From Morinoia aosen (lineage: Eukaryota; Arthropoda; Malacostraca; Amphipoda; Talitridae), in contig CM059569.1 in NCBI GenBank assembly GCA_030386875.1, positions 41,703,842 to 41,767,841 of the forward strand: a DNA stretch of 64,000 bases, in the 5' to 3' direction. A program made the position numbers and the translations under genes. Numbering within the stretch: the stretch's first letter is position 1; each line of letters starts with the position of its first letter. The notes beneath the pieces were generated by a model. That model did no database searches. It was not told where the DNA came from and saw nothing but the letters and a program-made list of their open reading frames with translations. Of this stretch, positions 40,338-52,391 are shown one piece after another.

Positions 40338-41838
40338 TGTTCTTTGGTACTTTATGGTACTTTATGGTACTTATTGGTACTGATTGTTACTTGTTAGTAG
40401 TTGTTAGTACTTATTGGTACTTATTGGTCCTTATTGGTACTTGATGGTGCTTTTCGGTATTGTTTGGTACTTCGTGGTATTTTTGGGTTCTTTTTGGTAC
40501 GTATTGGCACTTTTTGGTTTCTATTGGTACTTGTTGGTACATATTAGTACTTGATGGTGCTTTTCGCTACTGTTTGGTACGTATTGGTACTTTTGGGTTC
40601 TTTTTGGTACTTATTGGTATTTATTGATACTTATTGGTAATTATTGGTACATTTTTGTACTTCTTGATTTTTATTGGTACTTATTGGTATTTATTTGTAC
40701 TGATTTGTCCTGATTGGTAACGATGGGTACTAATTGGTCTTAATTGCTATTTAGTGGTACTTATTAGTACTTGTTGGTACTTATTGGTTCTTGTTGGTAC
40801 TTATTGGTTCCTGTTGGTACTTATTGGTACATATTGGTACTTATTGATACCTATTGTTACTTTTGAGCATTTATTGGCACTTATTGGTTCTCAATGACAT
40901 ATATTGGTGCCTATTGGCACTTATTAGTTCTAATTGGTACTTATTGGTACTTGATGGTGCTTTTCGGTACTTGATGGTGCTTTTCGGTCCTTTTTGGTAT
41001 TTTTTGGTACTTTTGGGTGTTTTTTGGTACGTATTTGTACCTATTGGTTCTAATTGGTACTTATTGGTAATTATTGGTACTTTTTGGTACTTCTTGGTTA
41101 TTATTAGTTCTTATTGGTGCTTATTTGTACCTATTGGTGCTCATTGGTACTTATTGGTATTAATTGGTCTTAATTGCTATTTAGTGGTTGTTATTGGTAT
41201 TTTTAGCATTTATTGGCTCTTATTGGTTCTCAATGCCACTTATTGGTACTTAATGGTACTTATTAGCATTTATTGGTACTAATTGGTTCTTATTGGTACT
41301 TGATGGTGCTTTTCGGTACTGTTTGGTACTTTTTGGTACTTTTGGGTTCATTTTGGTACTTATTGACACTCATTTTCAGTTATTGGTTCGTATTGGTACC
41401 TATTAGTGCTTGATGATTCTTTTCGGTACTGTTTGGTACTTTTGGGTTCTTTTTGCTACTTATTGGTACTTTTGGTAATTACTGTTTTTTCTTGCTATAG
41501 CTTGGTACTTATTGGTACTTCTTGGTACTTATTGGCATTTTTTGGTACTTATTGGTTCTTATTTGTACTTATTGGTTCTTATATGTACTTATTAGTTTTA
41601 TTTGTACTTGATGGTACTTGATGGTGCTTTTCGGTAGTGTTTTGTACTTTTTGTTACTTATTGGTACTTTTTGGTACTTGCTTGTGCTCATTCGTACTTT
41701 TTGTACTTATTGGTGCTTCTCGGTACTTTTTCGTTCATGTTGGTACTTATTGGTATTTAAGGGTATCTATTGATTCTTATTAGTACTCCTTGGTACATCA
41801 TGGTACTTTTTAATACAACTGGTAGTTATTGGTAGTTG
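40338..41838. repeat. 1.5-kb degenerate 10-bp satellite (TTATTGGTAC type)
   Basis: About 150 imperfect copies of TTATTGGTAC run head to tail. A longer phrase, ACTTGATGGTGCTTTTCGGT, recurs near 40,441, 40,551, 40,951, 40,971, 41,300, 41,410 and 41,611. So there is also a higher-order pattern, with about 110 bp between two of the pairs. Frames through it read as hydrophobic Tyr/Trp/Leu repeats and are by-products. Confidence 0.95.
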
Positions 41839-41907
41839 AAATTGGACACTCCGTTTTTTAGGACTTAGCATGTATGTGGGGGATCGCGCAGAGGAAAAAC
41901 GAGCAAA

Positions 41908-41948
41908 CCGGTGGCAGTGGCGACTTTGAAGGTCGCCGCTGCCACTGG
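41908..41948. other. GC-rich 17-bp hairpin
   Basis: CCGGTGGCAGTGGCGAC (41,908-41,924), a 7-base loop TTTGAAG, and GTCGCCGCTGCCACTGG (41,932-41,948). All 17 positions pair in RNA if two G-U wobbles are allowed. It lies just after the 10-bp satellite and upstream of the gene at 42.7 kb. Confidence 0.8.
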
Positions 41949-42699
41949 ATTTAGAAACACGGAGAAAGTTCAATATCACACAAGAACTTTAGATTGGGTT
42001 AAACTGTGGATGTCTTTCATCAGTAAACCGGTAAAACAGATTGAGTGTTTTTTTGTGGCAGATTATGCTATAAGTTATTGTAGTCGCAAAAATAAGAACT
42101 TATGCCTCACAATGAACCACTTCCAGCGCGCTGAACTGAATACAATGATGACTGAATTCATTGAAATTGATTTCTTCAGGTAATTAGCTGTGGCCGGCAA
42201 ATGGTGCATCACTCTAGGCTAATTATTTTCAGTAAATTTGCGTTTTAGGTCCGTCACGATTTTTAATTTTTAACACCATTTATAAATAAAATGAGCCATT
42301 TAAGACAGTAAGACACCGAATCACCTACCAGAAGAAGTCCTTGAACACAAATTCAGAGGAATTTACTGGCATCATCTACTCCATCAGGTTCGTTTAAATT
42401 CAATAAATGATTTTAGAATTTGTGAAGTTATTTGTTTACTGTGAGTCCAAGTAAAGGCTACAACTTTTGTGTCTCAGATTTTAAAATTCTAGTCTTATTT
42501 GGTCATCAAGTTTGCAATATTTTTTAGAAATGCTATCCAAGGTTTAGTGGTTAATATTTAGTTTCTTTTTTGTATATATTTAGCACGAGTTCAGCCAATG
42601 TGAAATTGTAAATTGCAAGCCAATACTACGTAAAAATGTGTTTGAAAAAAAACATAATTTTGATGGTCTAATCTACCTAATAATGCAAATTTGCTGCAG

Positions 42700-44641
42700 A
42701 GGACGACTCCGATTCATCTTTGGACCAGCAGAGAAGTGGCCGTGTACCAATAGCCCTCACAGACGAATTTATTCCAGTAAAGAATCGGTATTTACGTTCA
42801 TTGACGTGCCGAGTAGTGAATTTAAATAGCTACATGAATCACATTTATGATTGAGAAAAATAGTTGAAAATACACAGTCATCTTTTGTACCATCTTGGGT
42901 ATATTAGACATCAAATAGCTTATGAACTAAATACTATGAAATAATATAATTAGTTAAATTAGCATTGTGAATAACTGATACAAGAAACTATAAACTGTTT
43001 GTCTAAATTTTATCCAACCTTTGAAATTTTGAAATTAGAACGTGTGATTTGATATTTTAACGTGCATTCCTTTTCATTGTCAGATGCGTTTCTTCACCAA
43101 AACCAAGCCCATCTTCAGAAGAACTGGTAGCCATTCATACTAGGCTCGCCCGAATCGAGAGTCTCATCGTAGAAAATAACTTAATTCTCAAAGAAAATCT
43201 AAGCGATAAGCCTGCACAACCGCCAGCCGTGTCTCGAGCATTTGCACCTGCAAATATTGACGAAGAACCAAATGAAATACTTCAAAGAAGCGATCTGGTA
43301 AATCTTATTCCTATCACAATACCCTCAATGGCAATGAATGTATACCTATTGTTTGTATCTTTGATTGTTTTCGTACCGAACATCAATAGTCGTTTGTCTT
43401 GAACGATTCGAGAGGTAGCTATATTATAAATCATTGTTGAATCGCCTTTTTTCAAACCCAAGGTTCCTTATCTGGTCGCTGCAAAGGAAGTAAACCTCGC
43501 ACGGACAGCAATATCTATGATGAAATGGCTGCTGTCGCGAGAATTTACCAACGAATTCTCCATGACGGGGTGGGAGCAAAGAGGAAACGTACGAAAGTAA
43601 AGTTTACCGACAGTGCAGCCTGCAAGGCGATTGGAAGTAAGTATGATTTCCGTGAAAATCATCTAAGCATAAAATGAATAAATACCCTGATGCAAAATAA
43701 TACGATAAATAAGTCTTGTTTATACTAAATCTAATCGTGTATACATAAACACAATAATGTCGAGTGCTTAATCTATACTAATCCGCTGTATTTTCAATCC
43801 AACCAGGTTCCATATCAAAAATTCCAGAGTTCCAACAGGCACCTCGCAGCGCTGTAAAAATCGCCATTCAGAAAACGTTAAAAGGTAATTACATTGCTGG
43901 TGTTCAAACGAAAATCGGCTCATTGTAACCTGCTAAAACATTCATGCTGCTTAGCGTGTCACTCGTGTGGGAATTCATTGGTACAAATAAGGCTGCGGAG
44001 TCGGAGTTTGAACAAGTCGGATATTTTAGAGGGAAGCAGGAGTCGAATGAAGTATGAAGAAATGTGAAGAATTTTGTGGGGTAGGAATTCAGAGGTGGAG
44101 TCCAAATCAGATATTAAAATATTTCAGGATTCCGAGTCGAATATTCACCATTCGAGTCTGTGATCCTAGCGTAAAATAAATCGCAAAAAGATAGGCATTT
44201 GATGAGCATTAGTGAACTAGCTACTTATTTAGACCATGAAAAACAGCTAATTTATAATAGTTAACAGACGATGAAACTGGTTTATGGTATGATTTCTTGA
44301 TTATTGTACTTTCTTGTAAGTTCTTATACCTGAGAGTAAGCAAACTATCCTCAGCTATTTCTTGTGTATAAGTTTTAAATAGAAGAAATTTTCCTCACAG
44401 TTATAGTCAGTTGAATTGATAGTGGACTCAAACAGTGTCATGGGTATTTAAATGATTCATCTTTTTCCATTCAGGATCCTCTGACTGGGACGGCTACCGA
44501 GGGAAAAGACCTTCGAGCTCTCGGATCCCAGAAGGCGAGAGCAACGAAGACACCAATCCAGAGCTTGTTGCAGTCGAAGAAAATACAGCCGGCATCACTT
44601 TCAATCTATTTCGCTTGAAGAAGTCAGTCGTTGAAATCTAG
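42700..44641 (+). pseudogene. Spliced DUF4806-like protein, 3' exons, with one apparent frameshift
   Basis: Four exons can be joined with GT/AG introns: 42,700-42,787, 43,084-43,297, 43,463-43,636, then 43,808-43,887 approximately, plus a last exon from about 44,475 to the TAG at 44,639-44,641 (five in all). Exon 1 is acidic (DDSDSSLDQQRSG). Exon 2 encodes a likely coiled coil (LARIESLIVENNLILKENL). Exons 3-4 resemble the insect DUF4806 domain: SREFTNEFSMTG, then after a frame change KVKFTDSAACKAIG and AIQKTLK. The last exon is charged and ends KKSVVEI. Splice phases agree at every junction except inside exon 3. There the run GGGG after ATGAC appears one G short, so the 5' frame stops at 43,598-43,600 while the 3' frame continues. 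It could be a decayed gene, a variant allele, or an assembly error. DUF4806 has no settled function, and a BEN-like domain is an alternative reading. The N-terminal exon(s) were not found. Confidence 0.6.
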
Positions 44642-45580
44642 TGCGCAGAGATTTGTGGATTATAAATCAAAAATGGAATGGTCATTTACTGGAAATCCGT
44701 GGCAGTAAAGTCAAGGTTGAGACGGAAGCGGAAATTTTATCAAACATATATTGTTCTTACGTAAAAATAGCTACTTATTTACAAAATACACAAGTAACAC
44801 AATATTACACGCGATTTAATATAGTTAATTGAGAAATATTTCGTCGTCACTTAGAACTAGACGTGTATGTTTAGGGGAATCTTTTTTTATGTTTATTTTG
44901 TGTTTTATTCCTTCAATGGCTTTTATTCGTATTACAGTAATGAGTCAATCATTTAAAATCGTTCTATGACAGAGGAAGCGCATGCTCCAGTTCCTTAATT
45001 GTGTTTAGATTTTAGTGGAACTTAGACTCATACGAACTTTACCCATAAATGAGTTGTTTTATCGTGTTATTCGGAAACAATATTATTTGTATGCGAAGTG
45101 GGAGCAGAAACTTCAAATATTTTATTGAATAATTTTGATTCATTTGATTGGCTGCTTGTAAAGGAAATTGTTAAACGAGTTGTTTACTTCATTTTTTTTT
45201 ATCCCTCGCTTATTAAACGCTTGTTCCAGAATACACAATTTAAAACGTTTCTCTTGTTCACGCCCAACAAAACAGTTATTCTATATACAAGGTTACGTTT
45301 TCCGCGTTTTAGTATTGAAGTGTCACACCGAAAAAGCGCGGAAAACGTATACGCTCTCGCGGAAAACGAATATGAGAGCTGGGACAGAAAAATATACTCT
45401 AATCGAACAACAGTTGTCCTTCGAATAGAAGTCACATTGAAAGTCTGGTAATGATTGCAGAAATTCAGTGCCTCGTTCGAATAATCTATTTTTTTATTTG
45501 CCTGCGCTTGTACGAACTTATGCGTGCACATGTATGCATATATATGTGTGGATGTGTGAACATATCTACTAGTATATAAA
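44642..45580. other. Non-coding stretch
   Basis: The 3' flank of the spliced gene. No polyadenylation site was assigned. A 117-codon frame at 45,098-45,451 shows no known motif and lacks supporting context. Confidence 0.45.
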
Positions 45581-45716
45581 GCTCTCGGCGGCGCTCAGCT
45601 GATATTGTCGTCTCTGCATAGTCATCACGCATACGCACTTATGTAATATGGGCATATGTGCGTGTGAGTAATGGCTATGCAGACGACGAATAATCAGCTG
45701 GGCGCAGCCGAGAGCC
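45581..45716. repeat. 136-nt imperfect long hairpin (MITE or RNA hairpin)
   Basis: The left arm begins GCTCTCGGCGGCGCTCAGCT and the right arm ends AGCTGGGCGCAGCCGAGAGC. About 60 bases of each arm pair with few mismatches (GTCGTC, TGCATAG and CACGCATACGCA blocks are retained), with a loop near 45,643-45,655. TATATAAA sits immediately upstream at 45,573-45,580. The structure fits a tiny foldback MITE, and equally a transcribed hairpin precursor. No target duplication is clear. Confidence 0.8.
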
Positions 45717-45727
45717 GTTTTTTTTAA

Positions 45728-45960
45728 CTCGAAATTTGGGGACGGCCACGTGCGCAGCATCGACGCGTCGCGTCCGATGAGAGACGTGTAGAGCCATGCA
45801 GGGACGCGCTAAGGACGTGGGTCGCGAACGGCCGTCGACGTGTAGTGGTCGTGTGACACGACCTTAAAGCGGCGGTTTCGCCGTCGCGGCGGACGTGCCG
45901 CATCGACGCGACGGCTCTAGCTACGCGCATGCACGGCCTTCCCACATCGGCGACACGTCT
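45728..45960. other. CpG-rich island
   Basis: Dense in CGACG, GTCGCG, CGGCG and CACGTC words, in sharp contrast with the AT-rich flanks. It includes the perfect palindrome GGTCGTGTGACACGACC at about 45,847-45,863. Its frames on both strands are Arg-rich and probably compositional. It may be a promoter or part of a GC-rich transposon. Confidence 0.55.
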
Positions 45961-47690
45961 TTAATTTTTAATTGGGTATATACGAGATCAGTGAATTTAT
46001 TCGAATACGAAATGAACGGAACCATAAAAATAATCCTTACTCCGATTTTTCAACTTTGCGTAACAGTTCAAGTAAATTCCGTGTAAAATTAAGATGGAAT
46101 TCACTCAACTTTTTTTGATCACCCATGAAAAAATGCTGACTGAATTTTTTCATCATTTAACACGTGATAAACTTGAAACGTAAATCATTTTATTTTTAAA
46201 TTTTGTTGTTAATTTTCGATTTACAGGAGAAAAATAAGTAAAGTAAGATTTAATGAAAAAGTATGCACAAAGTTCAGAGTGCATCAGACTCACGCCTCAC
46301 ACAAATTTTGTCTGTTAAGAATGTCAAATTCAGAATTACTGGAATATTTTTAGAGTCTCCGACGATTCTGAAAAAGTTAAATCTGTGAATTATGTTCTTT
46401 GCAGAATTTCACAGCTGAGAATGCACTCATGTTCCATTACTACAATCCAAAAATAAGTTTTGTGACCAGAATGAAATACATTATAGACTGAAAAATTACT
46501 GGGTTCGTTTCGAAAACTACCAGGCGGAATATATTAGACTAGTGTGAATGGCCCGTCAAAAATGACGGGGTTTTCTCACAGAAATCCTCCATAACTATGT
46601 AAATGACAAACCAATATATCCATACTGATACCACCCGCGATTAAAATATTCTTGTACTTGTGCTCAGGTGAAACTCGCATCGCAGATACGGTCATTAAGC
46701 ATCCCTCAAATCAAATCAAAGAAAGGGTTTCTCAAGAAGCGGACTCCAAATAGTAAATAAGCATACCAACGGTATTATTAAGTGAGAAGATTAGCTGTGT
46801 AGTTTAAGCGCACCATTTAAACCTAAGAAAAAATTGACTCAGTTCACTGAAATAGAAAAATATTTACCGTTAACTCTGAACAAAAGTATCGCGCAAAATT
46901 TTGCTTTATGTATGCTAAGCTTCTAACTTCCCAGCTTATTTTATTTGTATACAAGCTACCATTCACCAGATTAATCGAGGTGTATGCCTACCAGCGCATT
47001 TAAACCAAAATAAAAATAAAACAACGTCTTCAGAATTTTCATAAAATCAGCCTACGGGCTCACTGCTCGTAGTTAGTCCTTTTTTTTCATTTTTCACTTA
47101 TATCCAATTCTAATTGGCGACAAAAATTCCTGTAGCAATGATACGGCAGTTTGAATATAAGCCTGCTCAGGTACTGGTAGGTAACAAAAAACTATTCGAT
47201 GTCAAGAAAAGGAATGCCTTCATCTTACCTAGGTACACCAAATGTCATTCTCTCATTAGAACGCTTGTGAGCGGCGCTTTGACTCTTTGAAACTTCACAG
47301 GATTATATTACACAGCTGGCTCCTTCGAATTACCGGAACTTATTTCTTTCCCTTGTTTTTGCCTGACAGTGAGTTAAGTTACATCTCAACAGTTCTCTCA
47401 ATTCACCATAGTATCTGGCAACATTTTCCACGGGTCATCTATCAGTGCTTTTACGTGACGATGTGTCCATACAGAGATCTAATTGTGACGGTCTTGTTTG
47501 TGATTTTCTTCTGATATTGTTTATGCGTAAAGAAAATTGATTCGCACTGAAATGATAAGGTTTTCATACCGGATGGATCAGGCTGGAGTTATAATTGTGA
47601 AGGATTCCGAGGAGTGTATTAACTATGAATGTTACACAATTTTTTTCCTCGGATTGCTGTGAGGGAAAAGATAAAGTGTAAACTATACCC
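45961..47690. other. Non-coding stretch
   Basis: No gene, RNA or repeat recognised. Confidence 0.5.
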
Positions 47691-47693
47691 TTA

Positions 47694-50264
47694 AGCGGCC
47701 CATAGACGATCAATTTAATTGTCAATATTATTGACTCAATATATTGACGAGATTTTTTTTTGCCCACTAAAGCGGCCCACAGACGATCAATTTTATTGTC
47801 AATATAATTGACAATAATGAATATTGACAATTATATTGATCGTCTGTGGGCTTGATTGACGACCGTCAATTAATTGACTCAATGTATTGACGCAATAAAA
47901 TCAGTTTGAGCCCATAGACGATCAATTTAATTATCAATATCATTGACTCAATGTATTGATGAGATTTTTTGTTGCCCACTTGCGGCGTCAATTTTTGCAT
48001 CCATGTAATTGATGAAAACCAGTCATTTGCTCTGCGGACGCCGTACGTGATAAACGACGAAGTAATTACCATTGTAGCGCTCGCCTTGGCAATTTCAACT
48101 TCAAGAAAATCCCCGCGTAAATGCAAGACATGGGCCAAAAACTGGCTCAGGGAACGTGGCAGAATATTCGGAATCGACGCATTGCTGAAAGAACTACGTT
48201 CAAATGAGCCAGAAGATTTCAAGAACTATCTTCGAATGGACACTACATCATTTGATCAACTTTTCCATCTCTTCACTCCATATATACAGAAAGAATCAAC
48301 AAACATGCGAGAACCGATATCACCTAGCCAACGGCTGTCGCTCACGCTGAGATATCTGGCGACTGGCGATTGTCAGTCCCTTTAGCAATGCAATTATCAA
48401 TGCTCAGATACTTATCAACAATTGTTTTAAGGCTGTCACAATTCTATCTGCATCACATTTTACTAATTCTGCAATTCCTAAGTTGATTTCCCTTTTCAGA
48501 TATATCGCTGCAGTATACATATAACTGATACCCCAAGTAGTTTCATGATTTAAATATCATTACTTTCGTCCAATAATAAACTGAACTTATTGTTGCCATT
48601 ATCATTGGTCAGTTTTTCGAAATGAGGATACAATACATTTTTGATAATGTTTGTGCATTTTGTTAGATGCATTTAAACATCATCAATAGGTTTTGCAGTT
48701 GGAGATGTGCTTTAACATAACAACCATATGATCACAATTAAAAGTTTCATTATGGTGGCCCAAAAACATGGCAGTAGCCGTCTTGGTCTGCCACATAATC
48801 TGAACATAACGTGTTCTGAAAGTGATAAGTTCGCTATTCAAATAATTTGGTTAAGCAAATCAGCAAATTTTATGAGAATGAAGTAGTAAACATTACAGCG
48901 AATGCATAATATTAGTTTTGAGTAATATATCATATGCATCGCTTTGGTGTAATTCCCGCAAGATAATATCAAGCAAGCTAAAAAACCATCTAGATTTTTT
49001 TAGCTAATATCTACAATCCAAACTTTACAGCAAGGTTAAAGCGAAAACATATAGATCTAGCTATTAAATATCTAAAGTGTCAGGATGCCTGCACACCAAA
49101 CGATTTGATGAGAGAAAGCTAGCGAGCTTGAATTGATTAACATGGATTCCTATGAGAGTGCATACACTGCAAGCAAGCAAGAGAGCGAGCGAGAAAGACT
49201 GAGGATTGACTGAAGCAAGAAACCGACTGGAAGATTGTTTCACGCTTGAGAGTTGCAGATAGAAGCTGGCTGCCTGGTGGTGCGCGGTGAGATGTCGATA
49301 AGGTTGGCGTACTGCTCAATTCCTCCAGCATACACTGAACTTCTGATACTCGAAGTTAATGCTGTGCCTCGCATTTCGAACTCAAAAAATCCAAAGCGCA
49401 GGGACAGATTACATGTTTCAAAGCAATGGGATGAAGAAGGAATGAAATCAACGTTACAAACACATGCTTGTACTGCTCGTTTCTGTTATAGACATCTCTC
49501 CATGACATTTAGGAGCAAACTGTATGTTTTTTGTGTGTGATAGATCATGCTGGCATCTTTCTCTCTCGCTTGCTTTCTCGCCTTCAGTCTTTTAGCTTGT
49601 TAGCACCCTCAGCCCTGGTTGCCATTACTTGCCCTACGTATTTTGTTAAGAGTACCAGATTTAGCCGTACGAAAGTCGCCGATTCCAAGGAAAAAGTCCC
49701 AGTTTTTACTTTCCAACATAATGCTAATAAATAGGCTAATAATTATAAATAAAATTAGTTCACTAAATTCAAATTATATTTTTCATAATAATACACAAAA
49801 AGTACCATATATTCGAAGCAGCGCACTCCAGCATGCATAAAGTAACAGATCTGCGAGTACACATAAATAAAATTCGAAGTATTTTCAGGTGCATACACTA
49901 CGCCTTCAGAGCTCAGAATGAAATATTGACGCAATATATTGACGCGTCCAAATGGACGTTTCAATATATTGACGGACCATCAATAAAAAATCAAAATGAT
50001 TTGATTTCGTCAATACATTGAGTCAATTAATTGACGGTCGTCAATCAAGCCCACACACGATCAATATCATTGTCAATGTTCATCATTGACAATTATATTG
50101 ACAATGAAATCTATCGTCTACGGGCTCAATCCGATTTTATTGCGTCAATACATTGAGTCAATTAATTGACGGTCGTCAATCAAGCCCAGAGACGATCAAT
50201 ATAATTGTCAATATTCATCATTGTCAATTATATTGACAATAAAATTGATCGTCTATGGGCCGCT
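47694..50264 (+). mobile_element. PIF/Harbinger DNA transposon, internally decayed (2,571 bp)
   Basis: TTA at 47,691-47,693 and at 50,265-50,267 flanks an element that starts AGCGGCCCATAGACGATCAA and ends with the complement TTGATCGTCTATGGGCCGCT. TTA target sites and this size fit PIF/Harbinger. Both ends carry several extra subterminal inverted copies of GCCCA(C/T)AGACGATCAAT and of TCAATTAATTGACGGTCGTC. One of these (47,770-47,858) begins AGCGGCCCACAGACG after TAA, like a nested second terminus. The body encodes an N-terminal transposase piece only; the DDE catalytic region and the accessory Myb/MADF-type gene are not visible. Confidence 0.9.
47969..48385 (+). pseudogene. Harbinger transposase (HARBI1-like), N-terminal fragment
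   Basis: A 138-codon frame includes WAKNWLRERGRIFGIDALLK, ELRSNEPEDFKNYLRMDTTS, FDQLFHLFTPYI, and ISPSQRLSLTLRYLATGD. This series is typical of the N-terminal helix-turn-helix region of PIF/Harbinger transposases: the (R/K)xWxRxW segment, L..EL...DP..F.N..RM....F..L, then RL.LTLRYLATG. The family continues for about 250 more residues with a DDE nuclease domain, but here a TAG follows DCQSL. There is no in-frame ATG before RMDTTS, so the true start was lost or lay in an upstream exon. The element would depend on another copy for movement. Confidence 0.88.
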
Positions 50265-50694
50265 TTACATTCTGGTATGGACGCACTCGTATACAGTACA
50301 CATACATCACGGTTACTGTTGGAGTGGGAATATTTTCTTCGTTAATCAGTATAATGTTAATTTGAAATGAAATTTTTTTGCAGAATCTTTCTTATTGGTC
50401 CTCAATTTTTTCACTCTTCTACTATAATTTTTTATACCACTTGGTGTGTATGAAATCAGTATTTCAGAAATAAGTATCACTATTCTCTCTTGCACTCAAA
50501 CCTCGCTCTGCTTCCTCTTTGTTATCTCGAGGAAAAATGTTTATGGTAAATTCTGCCTATATTTTGCGTAAGGTTTTCTTCTAGTTATGACATTTTCGGT
50601 GAATCAAAGTCATACCCTATTTTTTGCTTGTTTTTCAACTGTGTCTGCTCTCTTCATATACAGTAAATCATTTCTAGGTTGATAATGCGTGTCA

Positions 50695-50940
50695 TCAATT
50701 TACCACGCTGGTCGAGACGTGAGCCGCCGGTGTACGCGGAGGGGATTTTCAAAATGCTGTTTGTCGACCAGTGTTCATAAACTCAATTTTTATAAACACA
50801 ATCAGAGCTAGATGACGGCACAGTTCAGTTAATGTTTGCTCCATTCCAAATTACTCATTACATTAACTTGAACATATTGAACTTCAGCTTAACCCATCGC
50901 GGTCAATTTCAACTTTGATGCGCTAACGGAAATTAAAAAT
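50695..50940 (-). mobile_element. TTAA-family MITE, diverged copy
   Basis: The right end, complemented, reads GACCGCGATGGGTTAAGCTGAAGTTCAATAT, closely similar to the terminus at 61.0 kb. GCCGCCGGTGTACGCGG near 50,722 corresponds to the degraded ACCACCGGTGG palindrome. It is in the inverse orientation to the 17.3 and 24.6 kb copies. The left edge is uncertain. Confidence 0.55.
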
Positions 50941-52005
50941 TCTGTTCCAAAGATTAACTCAAGGAACAAATTTAAGGGTTAATGTTAAGGAGATGCAACT
51001 AATCGATTTTGGAAATTCTGTTGCCTGTATCATGGTAACGATATCAAAATAAACAACTTTTCTTCTCTGCACTTTTTGGGGCAAATGAGGGTAAATGTAA
51101 AGCGTTTGCTAGTAATCTATTTTAAGGTTTTCGGTTCCTAAACATAGTTAATTAGTTCGAAATAAACAAATTTTCTTCTATGCCATTTCCGTCGCAAATG
51201 AGTATCTAACGAATTATACTGTTAGGTTTAGTTTCGTCTATGATGACGAATGTGCTCGAATAAACAGCTACTCGTTGATTTTCGAATTTTTGTTGCTTGA
51301 ATCGTGGTAATAACATCGAAATAAACTACTTTTCCTTTATACACTTTTTTCGTCAAATGAATTTTTTACGAGTTAGAGCGGTAGGTTTTGTTGTTGCGTG
51401 ATTGAGCTGTTAAGAGTACGTTTGAGTACTTTGTAATTTATTATTAGCCAACCCCGCGGAGCCTGCGGAGCCTAAACCCACTTCTAGGATCTTTTAGTTA
51501 ATAACAAAATAAAGGTTGTCACCCAAAAACTACGAATTATAGCGGTATGTTAATTTTCGTCTTAGATGGCGAGAGCGCGCTCGATCATTCGAGCGCGTCG
51601 GAAGGGCGAGTCCATTGCAATTTTGCCGTCCGACGCGCTCGATAAATTACTTCCCACTTCAAACACTCTAGTTGCGGTAATTGATTTACCGCTATAACTC
51701 GTTAAATACTCATTTGCCCCAAAAAGTGCATGGATGAAAAGTTGTTTATTTCAAGGTAAGGTAAATGTGAAGGACTTGACCATAATTGATATTCGAATTT
51801 TCGATGCCTTAATAATGTTAATCACATGAAAATAAACAAGTTTTCTTCAATGGACTTTCCGGCGGAAACGAGTATTTTAAAAGTTATGGCATTAAATGAG
51901 TTACCGTAACTCCAGTGTTTGAGGCGGGCAAAAATATACCGCGCGGTCCGACGTGAAAGTAAACAGGCGTTCCCGCGCGCCAACCAAGCCGACGAAGAGC
52001 AAACC

Positions 52006-52129
52006 CCCTATTACAAACGTAAAGAGGTTGGGTCGTGAGGGGTAGCAACAGTTCTTTTAGTGAAAATTATAAAACTAAAAGAACTGTGGCTACCCCTCAT
52101 GACCCAACCTCTTTACGTTTGTAATAGGG
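52006..52129. repeat. 124-bp near-perfect hairpin, copy 1
   Basis: Two 56-bp arms flank a 12-base AT loop. The arms begin CCCTATTACAAACGTAAAGA and include GGTTGGGTCGTGAGGGGTAG. Only about two arm positions mismatch. It could be a foldback MITE; no target duplication can be separated from the surrounding palindrome. Confidence 0.92.
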
Positions 52130-52391
52130 TGATGCACTATGGAGTTCCGGTAACTCATTTAACGCCATAACTTTTAAAATACTCATTTCCGCCGGAAAGT
52201 GCATTGAAGAAAACTTGTTTATTTTCGGTAAATGTAAAGGACTTGACCATAATCGATTTTCCACTTTTTGATCAACAAATATTGTTGATGAGACCAAAAT
52301 AAACAAGTTTTCTTCAATGCACTTTCCGTCGGAAATGAGTATTTTAAAAGTTATGGCATTAAATGAGTTACCGGAACTCCATTGTGCATCA

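Noticed and set aside
40854..41621. Hydrophobic Tyr/Leu/Trp repeat proteins (membrane-like)
   Set aside because: Reading of the 10-bp satellite. Three units equal ten codons, so the periodic hydrophobicity is automatic.
45098..45451. 117-codon frame downstream of the spliced gene
   Set aside because: No recognised domain, no splice support, and overlapping frames of similar length on both strands.
45724..46086. Arg-rich frames in the CpG island
   Set aside because: Composition of CG-rich DNA gives Arg/Ala/Thr-rich frames on both strands; no domain visible.
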